NCBI GenBank assembly: GCA_029204225.1 | Contig: CM055101.1 | Location: forward strand, 33,673,683-33,737,682 | DNA from: Diphasiastrum complanatum | Lineage: Eukaryota; Streptophyta; Lycopodiopsida; Lycopodiales; Lycopodiaceae | Length of the DNA stretch: 64,000 nucleotides | Direction: 5' to 3' | Part shown: positions 31,301-36,815 of the stretch, in pieces | Position numbering within the stretch: position 1 is the stretch's first letter | Layout: each line of letters starts with the position of its first letter | Made by a program: the position numbers and the translations under genes | Notes under the pieces: generated by a model | What the model was told of the DNA's origin: nothing | Database searches by the model: none | The model's input: the letters and a program-made list of their open reading frames with translations, nothing else

Positions 31301-32336
31301 GCTAGGGCGCACCTGTGGAAATGTAAGTGGACAGTTCCAACAACAAAAAATGACATGTTACCAATAGTTATCTTTGAGAGCTAGCAGCCACCAAATCAAT
31401 TAGGATGGCAACGTATAAGGGGTAGTTCTCTCTACGTAACAAGAACATCTCTCGTAACATCAGGGTGACACTGTTAGAAATTAATGTTTATTTGCACCCT
31501 AATGGTGGTTTGGCCATGCCAACGAGCTATTTTAGGGGCCATTTATATTTTTAGTATATCAAAGTCACAGTCCTAAAGTCCAGTTAATTAGTCTTGCATG
31601 TAGGAGGGCGCACTAGTTCTAGAATAGAACATGATTTTTCACTTGGAAATTTAATAAGGGTCTTTACCCAAAATCGAGAGCAACTATAGTAATCGGTTTG
31701 CTTTATGCTTTTAACTTTTGCTAAGGACTAGAAAAATTATATAAGGACGGCTGGCGCCCCACCTCCATTCATTACATTGTAGAGAGCTATGCTCGCTCTT
31801 CAATTAATCTGCAGAAATAGATCTTCTGCTAGATTTGGTTGAAAGATTTTAAGAGTCAGTAGTACTCTCAAATGTGCTAAATCTAACACCTGATGTGATA
31901 ACATGAATTCCAACACCATAAAAAATGAACGCTGATTTGATTTCAGTTCAACAAACTAGTATGTATAAGAAACTGGATCCACAAGAAAAGATTGTATGAC
32001 AAACAGGTGATAAAAACATTGCATCAAAATAACCTTTTGAGATCACAACTTAAACCCATAGCAATTTGATACCCACCGCAACTTAAACCCCAACGCACAA
32101 CATAAGATTTTCAATCATAGACATTTTTGGGTAGATTGAGAGAAAACCCATCAACTACAATATTGCGAGTCAATTCAAGTGTCTCGATCAGGGTCCGAGT
32201 ATACCCCCGTGACTTCCGAACGGACTGGTTTTGCATGTGAGAAATGCAAGAGGTGATAAAGCTCACTCACTCTGTATAGGTTAGAGGCTGCAGTAATGCG
32301 CCTGAAGATGATGGATGAGTATCTTTTGCCCGCCAT
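1200..32336 (-). CDS. DEGP14: HtrA/DegP-like serine protease, DEGP14-like (8 coding exons, 3' end outside window)
   Basis: Spliced minus-strand gene of eight exons totalling 1106 coding nt (368 codons plus 2 nt); the family's usual C-terminal PDZ domain would lie left of position 1. Exons are 32205-32336, 31123-31240, 30589-30708 (probable), 18394-18570, 17964-18085, 16171-16382, 8574-8655 and 1200-1342. The catalytic triad is visible: His210 in TNAHVV, Asp246 in TDIAVVKV and Ser324 in GNSGGPL, spaced as in DegP/HtrA proteases. The start chosen is the ATG at 32336; an upstream in-frame extension has only a GTG. The first 30 residues are rich in Arg and Ser and poor in acids, which suggests a mitochondrial presequence (inference). 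The family performs ATP-independent protein quality control. Introns 3, 6 and 7 are about 12.0, 7.5 and 7.2 kb and are filled with transposons. Calling it the DEGP14 orthologue rests on memory of the plant protein, notably the CVDRKSS and AINQGNSGG segments. Confidence 0.9.
1343..2289. other. Intron 7 proximal part, no recognised content
   Basis: Unique-looking A/T-rich sequence. Minus-strand open frames of 66-88 codons lack any motif. It may include badly decayed copia sequence continuing from 2290, but no motif proves it. Confidence 0.4.
2290..2698 (-). pseudogene. Ty1/copia integrase fragment
   Basis: Minus-strand remnant with the copia integrase signature [15 protein letters not shown] and the downstream region [18 protein letters not shown] and [10 protein letters not shown]. 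Relative to active copia integrases the catalytic-Glu segment AERKN reads GHKN. Stops and at least one frameshift break the frame. The right end stops at 2698, where a gypsy LTR remnant begins, so the gypsy element appears to have landed in or recombined with it. Lies in intron 7 of the protease gene. Confidence 0.85.
2699..2727 (+). mobile_element. Gypsy LTR remnant (5' side)
   Basis: Starts TGTTACATACCCATAAGG and matches the first about 25 bases of the LTR at 4020 (TGTTAAGTACCCATAAGG). It is followed directly by integrase sequence, so the rest of this LTR, gag and most of pol have been deleted. Confidence 0.6.
2739..4005 (+). pseudogene. Chromovirus (Ty3/gypsy) integrase with C-terminal chromodomain, truncated
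   Basis: The plus-strand reading begins [11 protein letters not shown] (H2C2 zinc-finger part), shifts frame near 2770, and continues through SCEQCQQNK and the integrase core with Asp in ISKDFLIGL, Asp in VSDRDSKF and Glu in [10 protein letters not shown]. After another frame break at about 3457 come [19 protein letters not shown] and [10 protein letters not shown]. The chromodomain ([20 protein letters not shown]) is read at 3819-4007. RT and RNase H are missing. Chromodomains steer insertion of this gypsy branch to heterochromatin (family knowledge). A polypurine tract (4006-4019) and a 3' LTR follow. Confidence 0.92.
4006..4165 (+). mobile_element. Polypurine tract and 3' LTR start of the chromovirus
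   Basis: AAAGGGGGAGGGA (4006-4019) precedes TGTTAAGTACCC at 4020, the normal polypurine tract to LTR junction. The LTR is followed to about 4165, where LINE sequence starts; its 3' end was not found. Confidence 0.6.
4166..5460 (+). pseudogene. LINE (non-LTR retrotransposon) ORF1 end plus ORF2 endonuclease, decayed
   Basis: In broken plus-strand frames, 4173-4700 resembles the ORF1 proteins at 21.8 and 25.6-26.5 kb: a coiled-coil-like [12 protein letters not shown], the shared SWATILKK motif, then [19 protein letters not shown] and a TLLIHFGS-like strand. At 5030-5460 the frame reads [16 protein letters not shown] and [13 protein letters not shown], the apurinic-endonuclease-like domain at the start of LINE ORF2 (GDFNA motif). 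RT is absent. Several stops show long decay. Sits in intron 7. Confidence 0.75.
5480..7480 (-). pseudogene. hAT-superfamily transposase (BED zinc finger, DUF659), decayed copy 1
   Basis: Reading right to left: a BED-type finger (7470-7240, [12 protein letters not shown]...AHLF...H); a region ending [20 protein letters not shown] (6899-6549); DUF659 with [20 protein letters not shown] and [13 protein letters not shown] (6350-6240); then, after an intron, an exon reading [11 protein letters not shown]...NVVQ; and after a second intron [26 protein letters not shown] and [15 protein letters not shown] (5900-5600). Introns are inferred from GTAGGTAAG, TTCAG/GTAATT and TACAG/GTCATT sites shared with copy 2. 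Frameshifts and stops interrupt it. Lies in intron 7. Confidence 0.85.
7481..8573. other. Intron 7 distal part, nothing recognised
   Basis: A/T-rich intronic sequence between the hAT relic and exon 7. No coding motif, RNA gene or repeat array was seen. Confidence 0.5.
8574..8655 (-). CDS. DEGP14: Protease exon 7 (activation-loop region)
   Basis: 82 nt: one base completing Ser, then 27 codons [11 protein letters not shown]...[10 protein letters not shown], the segment just before the catalytic Ser in HtrA proteases. Acceptor CACTTCAG, donor CAG/GTTTGG. A longer open frame on the same strand overlaps it out of frame and is not used. Confidence 0.93.
8656..10140. other. Intron 6 proximal part, no recognised genes
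   Basis: No known protein domain was seen. A CTATATAAG box at 9544 and short frames at 9606-10001 on both strands are present, but composition and motifs do not identify a gene. It may be old LTR-type sequence; I could not support that. Confidence 0.4.
10162..10349. repeat. Tandem duplication of a (GA)n plus 40-base flank unit
   Basis: Two GA tracts (10162-10209 and 10249-10308) are each followed by the same roughly 40 bases (TGTGCATTTGCCATTTGGAG... at 10210-10249 and 10309-10348), giving a unit of about 99 bases. The Ser-Leu reading frames here are low-complexity artefacts. Confidence 0.95.
10350..10756. other. Short-motif-rich spacer
   Basis: Contains overlapping direct and inverted copies of ATCAATG/CATTGAT-type words (10400-10500) and many TTAG/GTTAG words (10600-10720). 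No gene. Confidence 0.5.
10757..11495 (-). mobile_element. 3' LTR of a Ty1/copia element
   Basis: On the minus strand the LTR begins TGTCAGAAATGG directly after the polypurine tract AAGAGGGAG (end of the pol region) and is inferred to end ...CTTCTGCGACA. The two ends form an imperfect inverted repeat (TGTCAGAA against TGTCGCAGAA), which sets the left border at 10757; length about 739. A TATAAAC box lies near 11170. No matching 5' LTR was found to the right. Confidence 0.7.
11497..14803 (-). pseudogene. Ty1/copia pol (protease-integrase-RT-RNase H), gag missing
   Basis: Minus-strand domains in normal copia order: protease [12 protein letters not shown] (near 14590); GAG-pre-integrase LWHKRMYHL and [16 protein letters not shown]; integrase with Asp in LTFIDDYRR, Asp in LRSDNGGEY and, after a frameshift near 13800, Glu in NGVAERRN. 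Then [61 protein letters not shown] and the YVDD box read as IFVDDS (12490). RNase H and tail follow ([19 protein letters not shown]-like, [23 protein letters not shown]). Breaks near 13800, 13230, 12620, 12390 and 11620 disable it. It fills the middle of intron 6. Confidence 0.95.
14830..16170. other. Intron 6 distal part, nothing recognised
   Basis: No coding motif. A short palindromic T/A stretch (TTTGGGGTTTAAAAAACCCAAA near 15460) is the only local structure noticed. Confidence 0.45.
16171..16382 (-). CDS. DEGP14: Protease exon 6 (catalytic Asp)
   Basis: 212 nt encoding [19 protein letters not shown] (catalytic Asp) and [20 protein letters not shown], classic HtrA core motifs. Acceptor GGGTGCAG, donor AG/GTATAA; the exon leaves in phase 2 and joins exon 7 to give GIISCVDRK. 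Confidence 0.95.
16383..17963 (-). other. Intron 5 of the protease gene
   Basis: A 1.58-kb A/T-rich intron between the His and Asp exons, with an ACCAAAAA/AACCA-rich patch at 16670-16790. No mobile-element domain recognised. Confidence 0.6.
17964..18085 (-). CDS. DEGP14: Protease exon 5 (catalytic His)
   Basis: 122 nt encoding [19 protein letters not shown] with the catalytic His. The acceptor is CTGTGCAG. The donor is GTGGGA after GGCAAG; reading past it meets an in-frame TAG, and joining to exon 6 gives [13 protein letters not shown] as in the family, so this donor is well supported. Confidence 0.93.
18394..18570 (-). CDS. DEGP14: Protease exon 4 (N-terminal edge of protease domain)
   Basis: Acceptor TTCTTGCAG, donor GTATGT; 177 nt, phase 1 in and phase 1 out. 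Its end encodes [20 protein letters not shown], matching the start of the trypsin-like domain in HtrA proteins (the 'AP-VVNI' strand). The Ser/Gly/acid-rich first half is a linker. Confidence 0.9.
18880..19790 (+). pseudogene. hAT transposase relic, copy 2 (internally deleted)
   Basis: Plus-strand relative of the hAT copy at 5.5-7.5 kb. GAGGATGCCGATGCACC (19056-) corresponds to the linker after the BED finger, then jumps directly to the CMGTMF segment of DUF659, so several hundred bases present in copy 1 are missing. The donor GTAGGTAAG (about 19140), the [15 protein letters not shown] exon, and [20 protein letters not shown] with FWTPCAAH follow, separated by the same introns. It ends near 19790 after VARFLV. 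Located in intron 3, opposite in orientation to the gene. Confidence 0.8.
20174..20226. repeat. (CT)n microsatellite at the 5' side of a LINE
   Basis: 53 bases of pure CT. A similar CT tract precedes the related ORF1 at 25580, so it may belong to this family's 5' untranslated region. Confidence 0.95.
20227..20527 (+). pseudogene. LINE ORF1 N-terminal part (left of inversion)
   Basis: From the ATG at 20367 the frame reads MAKSKRC, a Ser-rich stretch, then PSIPVAIPI, like the start of the ORF1 at 25580 (MPRRKG ... SMPVAIPIS). Similarity stops at 20527. The continuation (ISPSDP...) is found on the opposite strand ending at 21888, so this is the left flank of an internal inversion. Confidence 0.75.
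20528..20810 (-). pseudogene. LINE ORF2 reverse transcriptase fragment (inside inversion)
   Basis: Minus strand reads [20 protein letters not shown] and [11 protein letters not shown], the diagnostic non-LTR RT motifs, then [15 protein letters not shown] and WGLS, where it ends at 20528. The next expected segment ([10 protein letters not shown]) is on the plus strand at 21889. Confidence 0.9.
20811..20847. repeat. (GA)n microsatellite between LINE ORF1 tail and RT
   Basis: 37 bases of GA passing into GAAAGAAAGAAAG. On the minus strand it reads as a CTTT/CT tail directly after the AATAAAGCTTTC end of the ORF1 unit. Confidence 0.95.
20848..21888 (-). pseudogene. LINE ORF1, main part, plus tail (inside inversion)
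   Basis: Minus strand starts [20 protein letters not shown] at 21888. It runs through a coiled-coil-like region ([29 protein letters not shown]), the family motif SWANVLKG, and [20 protein letters not shown]; after a stop at about 21322 it continues as [36 protein letters not shown] and [15 protein letters not shown]1 of LINEs is an RNA-binding chaperone (family knowledge). Downstream 3' sequence (21060-20848) ends GTTAATAAAGCTTTCTTTC, identical in layout to the copy ending at 26745. Confidence 0.85.
21889..22455 (+). pseudogene. LINE ORF2 C-terminal region (right of inversion)
   Basis: Plus strand reads [14 protein letters not shown], then in broken frames [49 protein letters not shown] and IERLEVL, the region that follows RT in plant LINE ORF2. 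At 22456-22460 (ATCAT) it is interrupted by an LTR element and resumes at 24837. Confidence 0.8.
22461..22993 (+). mobile_element. 5' LTR of a small nested LTR retrotransposon
   Basis: TGTTGGAATG...TTTCCTACA, 533 bases. It is flanked on the left by ATCAT (22456-22460), the same five bases that follow the 3' LTR, and on the right by a primer-binding site. Contains a 53-base tandem duplication (TATATATGTGGGCATCCC... at about 22783 and 22841) that the 3' LTR lacks. Confidence 0.95.
22994..23005 (+). promoter_or_regulatory. Primer-binding site (initiator tRNA-Met type)
   Basis: TGGTATCAGAGC immediately after the LTR. This is the usual plant LTR-element primer-binding site, complementary to the 3' end of initiator tRNA-Met. 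Confidence 0.9.
23006..24334 (+). pseudogene. Internal region of non-autonomous copia-derived element with an unidentified segment
   Basis: Starts with a copia RT scrap at 23200 ([20 protein letters not shown]) fused to a later RT piece ([16 protein letters not shown]), showing that gag, protease, integrase and most RT are gone. The next kilobase (23340-24330) is not retroviral by any motif I know. It shares many residues with 26760-27860, for example [29 protein letters not shown] and ADFFGS, and out of frame [19 protein letters not shown] and GHDWG. Frameshifts and a stop interrupt it here. It ends in the polypurine tract TTTAAGGAGGG (24325-24334). Confidence 0.75.
24335..24831 (+). mobile_element. 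3' LTR of the nested element
   Basis: TTTTGGAATG...TTTCCTACA, 497 bases, a close copy of the 5' LTR apart from its own short duplication of a TACATTAAGTACCCCAACT-type unit near 24520 and the absence of the 53-base duplication. Followed by ATCAT (24832-24836), completing the target-site duplication. Confidence 0.95.
24832..24975 (+). pseudogene. LINE ORF2 3' part, resumed after the LTR insertion
   Basis: Continues the host LINE of 21889-22455 directly after the target duplication; the frame reads roughly [20 protein letters not shown]. Its identity rests mainly on position. Confidence 0.45.
25107..25335 (+). pseudogene. Copia gag fragment (second element of the small LTR family)
   Basis: [10 protein letters not shown]...[17 protein letters not shown] and [20 protein letters not shown] match the N-terminal gag domain of plant copia elements (L-G-NY-W-KM ... 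A-W--L---Y). Cut at 25336 by an ORF1-only LINE; sequence of the same LTR family resumes at about 26746 and ends in a 3' LTR at 28323. No 5' LTR was identified. Confidence 0.75.
25336..25372. repeat. (CT)n microsatellite at 5' end of ORF1-only LINE
   Basis: 37 bases of CT followed by several imperfect copies of CCATCGCGGCTGCTGGCGC (25373-25500) before the ORF1 start codon. Confidence 0.95.
25336..26745 (+). mobile_element. ORF1-only LINE (non-autonomous non-LTR element)
   Basis: The element runs from the CT tract through a GC-rich leader, ORF1 from the ATG at 25580 to the TGA at 26541, a short 3' region, and an end GTTAATAAAGCTTTCTTTC with CTTT repeats instead of poly(A). ORF1 reads MPRRKG, Pro/Thr-rich spacer, [20 protein letters not shown], a coiled-coil-like region, SWADVLKG, then in other frames [55 protein letters not shown] and [16 protein letters not shown] stop near 25911 and at least two frameshifts disable it. 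No ORF2 is present. It interrupts a copia-type gag. Confidence 0.8.
26746..27866 (+). pseudogene. Unidentified internal segment of the small LTR family (longest frame 27206-27676)
   Basis: Homologous in order to 23340-24330. An open frame at 26708-27178 includes [24 protein letters not shown] and [10 protein letters not shown] second at 27206-27676 is uninterrupted for 156 codons and includes [77 protein letters not shown] and GHDWG. I recognise no gag, pol or env motif. It could be a captured host sequence, a diverged accessory ORF, or a noncoding 3' region that happens to be open. Ends in the polypurine tract TTTAAGGAGGG. Confidence 0.55.
27867..28323 (+). mobile_element. 3' LTR of the second element of the small LTR family
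   Basis: TGTTAGAAATAATAAATG...TTTCCTACA after AAGGAGGG. Shares TAGGTTACTTTGACCCAAAA and the last bases with the LTRs at 22461 and 24335 but is clearly older or from a different subfamily. Contains a CTT/TCC-rich tract at 28225-28275. Confidence 0.85.
28324..30588. other. Intron 3 distal part, nothing firmly recognised
   Basis: Mostly A/T-rich unique-looking sequence. A primer-binding-site-like TGGTATCAAAGCA at 28561-28573 has no LTR that I can delimit. A 33-base sequence (TGTTTTATAACTTGC...CTCTTTGGC) is repeated at about 29020 and 29071. No coding motif. Confidence 0.45.
30589..30708 (-). CDS. DEGP14: Probable protease exon 3 (120-nt, possible cassette exon)
   Basis: An open segment of exactly 120 nt between a CTACTTCAG acceptor and a CATG/GTAAAT donor. 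It enters and leaves in phase 1, matching exon 2 (leaves in phase 1) and exon 4 (enters in phase 1), so including or skipping it keeps the frame. It encodes a charged stretch beginning [18 protein letters not shown] do not recognise it in other DegP proteins, so it may be lineage-specific, alternatively spliced, or a chance open frame. The sequence just upstream of its acceptor is tandemly duplicated. Confidence 0.5.
30709..31031. repeat. 161-bp tandem duplication in intron 2
   Basis: Two adjacent units with period 161, e.g. ATACATAAGCTATTCCCATA at 30721 and ATACATAAGCTAATCCCATA at 30882, followed in both by AATGAGCCT, GAGCTAAAGCCACTT and ACTGTACTACA-type words. A third partial copy starts near 31005. 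The second unit also carries a degraded copy of the exon 3 acceptor (AACTCAG on the minus strand, about 30872-30878). Confidence 0.85.
31123..31240 (-). CDS. DEGP14: Protease exon 2 (hydrophobic/Ala-Gly segment)
   Basis: Flanked by a TTTCAG acceptor and a GTGAGT donor; 118 nt, entering in phase 0 and leaving in phase 1. It encodes [16 protein letters not shown] followed by an Ala/Gly-rich stretch ([15 protein letters not shown]) that could be a membrane or presequence-processing region. The splice sites are strong; the region is not part of the protease fold. Confidence 0.75.
31241..32204 (-). other. Intron 1 of the protease gene
   Basis: 964-base A/T-rich intron. No mobile-element domain seen; TTATATAAGGACGG near 31740 and a nearby ATTCATTACATTGTAG tract hint at LTR-like sequence, but no ends were found. 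Confidence 0.55.
32205..32336 (-). CDS. DEGP14: Protease exon 1 (start codon, presequence-like N-terminus)
   Basis: Starts with ATG ([13 protein letters not shown]) and gives 44 codons ending in phase 0 at a GT donor (32204-32203). The sequence is basic and hydroxylated, as expected of an organelle-targeting peptide. The donor choice is set by phase compatibility with exon 2, because the frame reads on only about 17 codons before a stop. Confidence 0.75.
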
Positions 32337-34529
32337 AGCTGCGGCTGCTACGACGCCTCTCCAAGACTTTGTAAGTTCCTTCACAAAGGCAAGAGCCTTT
32401 GGAAATTAATAGTTTCACCAAAAACTAAAGGACCTTGTGGGTACTATGAAGAAAGACGGCCTTTGTCCTTTCCTCTCATGAAGTGAGACATCCAAAGTGC
32501 TTCTTGGTTTTCAAGGGAAGTCTGCAACTTGGGATCAGGAGACATCCAAAGTGATTGATGTATCACAGAGACTCTTTGCTTTGTGAGGAGTGCATTCAAA
32601 TGGTTGAAAAATAGAAAAACAAAAGGTTGCATTTTTTAGAAATTAAATAATAAAAAAAACCTTTATTCTAGTGCTTAAACTCATCAAAAAGTGACACATC
32701 ACCTTTAGCAAACAGTCACAATAGCTTATTGTTATCATGGCAAAGCTAAAAGATCTCCAACCTTAAACCCTAAACCTGCTCATTTTAGCTACCCACAAGC
32801 AGATTTCATAGCGAACCCTAATGTTATATTCAATGATCTATTGTGATGACACCATCGCTATTTAAAGCAAGTTTCGCTCGAAAATCTAGCTTCATTGGTT
32901 TAGTTTAGCTCACTAGCAATCCGGATGACGCCACAATGAACCTTAGTTTTACATCAATAACCTGTTGTGATGAGAGACTCACAATTTAGAACAAGTTCCG
33001 TGCAATAACCTAGCTCCATTTACAAGATAGAAATTTAAGTCCATAATATGTGTCAACTCAAATCTTACATAAAATGGATAGTTCAAATGAGCACATACAA
33101 CAACAAAGGAAAACCTTAAAACCTAGATCCGCTTGTTTTAGCTCACCAGCAAGCCGATTCCGCAATGAGCTCTAAAAACCTACTAATTTTTTGGCATTAT
33201 ATTAGTTTGGATTTTTTGGCCTTGCCTTGCAAAGGCAATATAATATGTGTTGAGGTTGGTCAATGGAGTTTAGAAGAAAGTCAACATTCAAGGCTAATAT
33301 GTGGTGGCAGCCTAAACTTTTAAGGCTTGGACTTTGGCCTAGGACTAAACTATCATGCATTTGTTACCATGTAAAATTCTACGAAGACATGCAAACAATG
33401 CATGATTGGACATTGTCAACCTATCAATGATGCATGTTTGGCCTTGTCGTGCAAAGGCAATATGTGTTGAAGTTGGTCCATGTAGTTTATACAAAAGTCA
33501 AACTTAAATGAATAGCTCACAATTTTTGTGACTCTAAACCAAGCTGAGGTGATGACTTGTGAGATGCCTTGTGCATGATGGATAGATATCCATTGCTATC
33601 AAGACATGCAAAGAATGCATGATTGAAGATTGTCACCCTATCATTAGAAAAGAACAAGTGTGCACTTAAATATTTTGGCATAGCATGTATGATGTGCGTT
33701 CATCATCCTCCTCAAACTAGCTGAAATAGATGCATGCACTTGGTGCTTTACTATTGGGCACTCCACAAATGTATGGAATTTTTAGTGTGCTTTGAAACCC
33801 GAAGAACCCTTTGAGCGCATCCGCTTTGAGCTGAACCTCATGTTGCAAGGCCTGAAATATGAGGCCTACGTACATAAATTGGATAATCTTAAGGTAGGAG
33901 ATTGATTTTCATGAAAATTTGAGTGCTTATTAGTGAAAATTCATCATTGTTTATGCAAGGGGAGAGAGAGAAATGGAGGATTCAATGACTCAAAGAAAGA
34001 TGCATGCACCATCAGAATTGAGTAAGGTGGCTCTTGCTCATTGCAAGATCTACATCTCCGATAGCGACAATTTTACAACTTTGCAAAACCATTCAAGCAG
34101 TTGTCAAGTCCATGAGTGGGATCCTTTGTTGCATGAGTTCAAGAATATAAAGTAGGGCACTGACACAATTGAAACAGCAATTGCAACATTTGAAAATATA
34201 TGTTGATAAGTGGCGAAGCCATGTTACTTTTAGATTTAGAACAGGCCTCCTTTCTTTGAAACATGACAAAAATTATGCAGTTCCTTCATGGTCACAATTT
34301 GAAAGAAAACCAAAATACTAGTGGGCTTGTGCGCTATTTGATGATTCAATAGAAAGAGCTATTTTCTAGGTTATTCCTCTATCAAACAATCGTTAGAAAT
34401 ATTCGAAAGCTTAGCATTACAAGAGTTCGAAACTTGAAAAGGGCCTTCTCAAAAGATACTTTTATGTTTTTCTCTAATTTTTGCCTCTACATGGACCAAT
34501 CAAAAGACCCAAAAATGAAATCTATGTAA
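32337..34529. other. Upstream/intergenic region of the protease gene
   Basis: Contains the presumed promoter and 5' leader of the protease gene; no specific promoter element could be assigned. A roughly 220-base degenerate duplication lies at 33216-33650. Short frames here have no recognisable motif. Confidence 0.5.
33216..33650. repeat. Degenerate direct duplication, about 220-bp unit
   Basis: TTTTGGCCTTGCCTTGCAAA (33216-) recurs as TTTGGCCTTGTCGTGCAAA (33438-). Both are followed by GGCAATAT...TGTGTTGA(A/G)GTTGGTC, and both units end with GACATGCAAA(C/G)AATGCATGATTG...ATTGTCA. The middle parts differ. Confidence 0.75.
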
Positions 34530-34985
34530 CGTAGCTCATCAGGACTAGCAAATCGGTTTATGATTTTTGAATTTGTTAAATTGTTGTCGGAAAATCTGAA
34601 TTCCGAGACAGTAGTGTGCAGGACCCGTATCTGTTATCTTGTATTCTTGTGCTAACCTGCATTTGGTATCCTTCAACAAATTCAGATTATTACTAAACAG
34701 TAAAGTATCATCAACAAACAGAGTAATGATGATGAAGGAATCCAATACAGACTTGAAATAAATATTCGAGTCTGCCGAGTTTGGGATGAAACCATTCTCG
34801 ATGTGTTTATTTTCTGAAACCAGGCTCTTGGAGACTGTTTGAGACCATACAGAGCTCTTTGAATTTTGCACACTAGGTGCTCCTTGCCTTTTAGCTCATA
34901 TCCTTCTGGTTGGGACATGTAGATCTCCTCTTCAATGCTGCCATTGAGGAATGTAGTTTGGACGTCCATAAGTTGTAGGACTAAA
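34530..34985 (-). pseudogene. Ty1/copia RT fragment
   Basis: Minus strand: MDVQTTFLNGSIEEEIYMSQ, LVCKIQRALYGLKQSPRAWF, then after a frameshift SFIIITLFVDDTLLFSN (FVDD in place of YVDD) and KITDTGPAHYCLGIQI. Both sides are truncated and no LTR is nearby. Confidence 0.92.
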
Positions 34986-36480
34986 ATAACATGAATTAGC
35001 TTCTACATGTGCCTCATCTTTACATGCATGTGCCTCATCTTTACATGCATGTGCCTAATGACACTGACTGCATATACTTGTTAAGTTGTGTCTCATCAAA
35101 AGACGCATGTGACTCAGCTGCAAATACTTGTGCATTTGTCTCAATTAGAGGTCTATGCAATGCGGAAATGTAGGAATAGAATTTCAAGCAACAAGTTCAA
35201 TTGATCTACCTTGAACCCAAGAAAGCAATTAATTTATATGTTATTGTCTTTTCTTTGGTCTGCAATTGGCTAAAATTTCATCTGAAATTCTTTGTTGCAA
35301 ACTTCTATGTCTCAGCTACATGTCTTGGTGTCTGTGTGTTCATCTTTCATTTGCAAGTCTCATATGCTAGAATTATATTCTCATTACCTCTTAGCTCTGA
35401 GCAACATATTCTTCAAGTGTATAAGTTAGTTGCTAATGTACATCCCAACTCTCACCTGTGAAAATGTAGTTGATGTACATTAACCTCTTGTACAAAGACG
35501 AAAATGTACATTTAAGTGTTGTAGGAAGACCAAAATGTCAAAGGTCAAAGTAAAGATCCAAGATCTCATGAAATAAAAAATACAAAAAATGAAGTGTTGG
35601 TGGACATCTTTTTTCTCTCCTTGAGGTCTCTTTACTCCACTACGCCACATGGAAAGGACATACAAGCTCACAAGGGTACGAAGTATCTCCTCCTTCCTAC
35701 AAACATGACACACAACCCAATTTAGTGCTCGATAAACAATGATCGGAAGTAAAATGCTAATTATGATAGTGGAAGAGTTTCAAGAGAAGCCAACTTGGCT
35801 GGCTCGACACTCGATGTTGCCAAACTTTGTAATTTGTCCTTTGTCATTACAAGTCCCTTTGTTTCCCAGGAATATTATTTGAAAAAAACCCTCTCCATTA
35901 GCTGGGTTTGCTATGGCTGCCAATCGCCTTCCTTTGTAGATGAAAGACATCTCAACAGCCTGAAAAGAAAGGACTTTAAAAAAAGTCATGTTGTCAACCT
36001 TACAAGCACCAATTGTGCATTCATAGTGGTATGATGCAACATACCTTGAATAGCCTGGTACTGCAATTCGTACTCATCGGAGGATTTATAAATCGTTGAC
36101 ACAGCCTAATGTAGTGCTTTAGTAAATTCATCATGTGACAACAACAACCATGCTTTCCCATGTGGCAAAACTATCAACATAAAAAAAACTAGCAACCTCA
36201 AAATTTGCATACCTTGAAAACTAGCTGGGACAAAGCTGCCATTGGTAAATTGAACCATGAATTGTGATGTGTCTTCATCTCAAGTATGAGTTCGGTCTCC
36301 ACTCAGTTTTTATCTTCAAGAGCAATATTGGCCAAAAGAGTTGCCTTGTCCAACAGACCAAATTTTTGCATCATGAATATTTCATGTGAAAGAGTTGGTT
36401 CCACATGAACTCTTTTCAATCTACATCATATTCGAATGTCAAATATTTGGGTGTCAAAACAGCCTAAAAGACCTAAAAGA
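34986..36480. other. No recognised gene
   Basis: A/T-rich sequence. A short tandem of GTGCCTCATCTTTACATGCAT occurs near 35010-35050. Open frames of 61-86 codons lack motifs. Confidence 0.45.
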
Positions 36481-36815
36481 TGACTATATTTTTCTCACAT
36501 GTTGACTACATTCAATGCTAATAACAGTTCTCCCTCTTGAGATTGTGTGGCCTTCAAAAAAGTACATTCCACTTGAACATTCATCGAGCGTACACAAGAA
36601 AACTCTAGAACGGAAGCACGCAAAATTGTTATAGGACACGAATTTTTTGAAAATGTGATTGGATCCTATACACGTGCTTGACACCAATTTTTCATACCTT
36701 CTTTTATGCAAGCCACCCATGATTTGCAACGACAATTTCCATCCCAGACTATGAACTTCTTGTTGGAAAGATGTTTTCACTCAAGAAGATTAAAGATCTT
36801 CTTCGAACTCTTGAT

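Noticed and set aside
32337-32384. N-terminal extension of protease exon 1 (reading KELTKSWRGVVAAAA)
   Set aside because: Its first codon would be GTG. The first ATG at 32336 gives a plausible targeting peptide.
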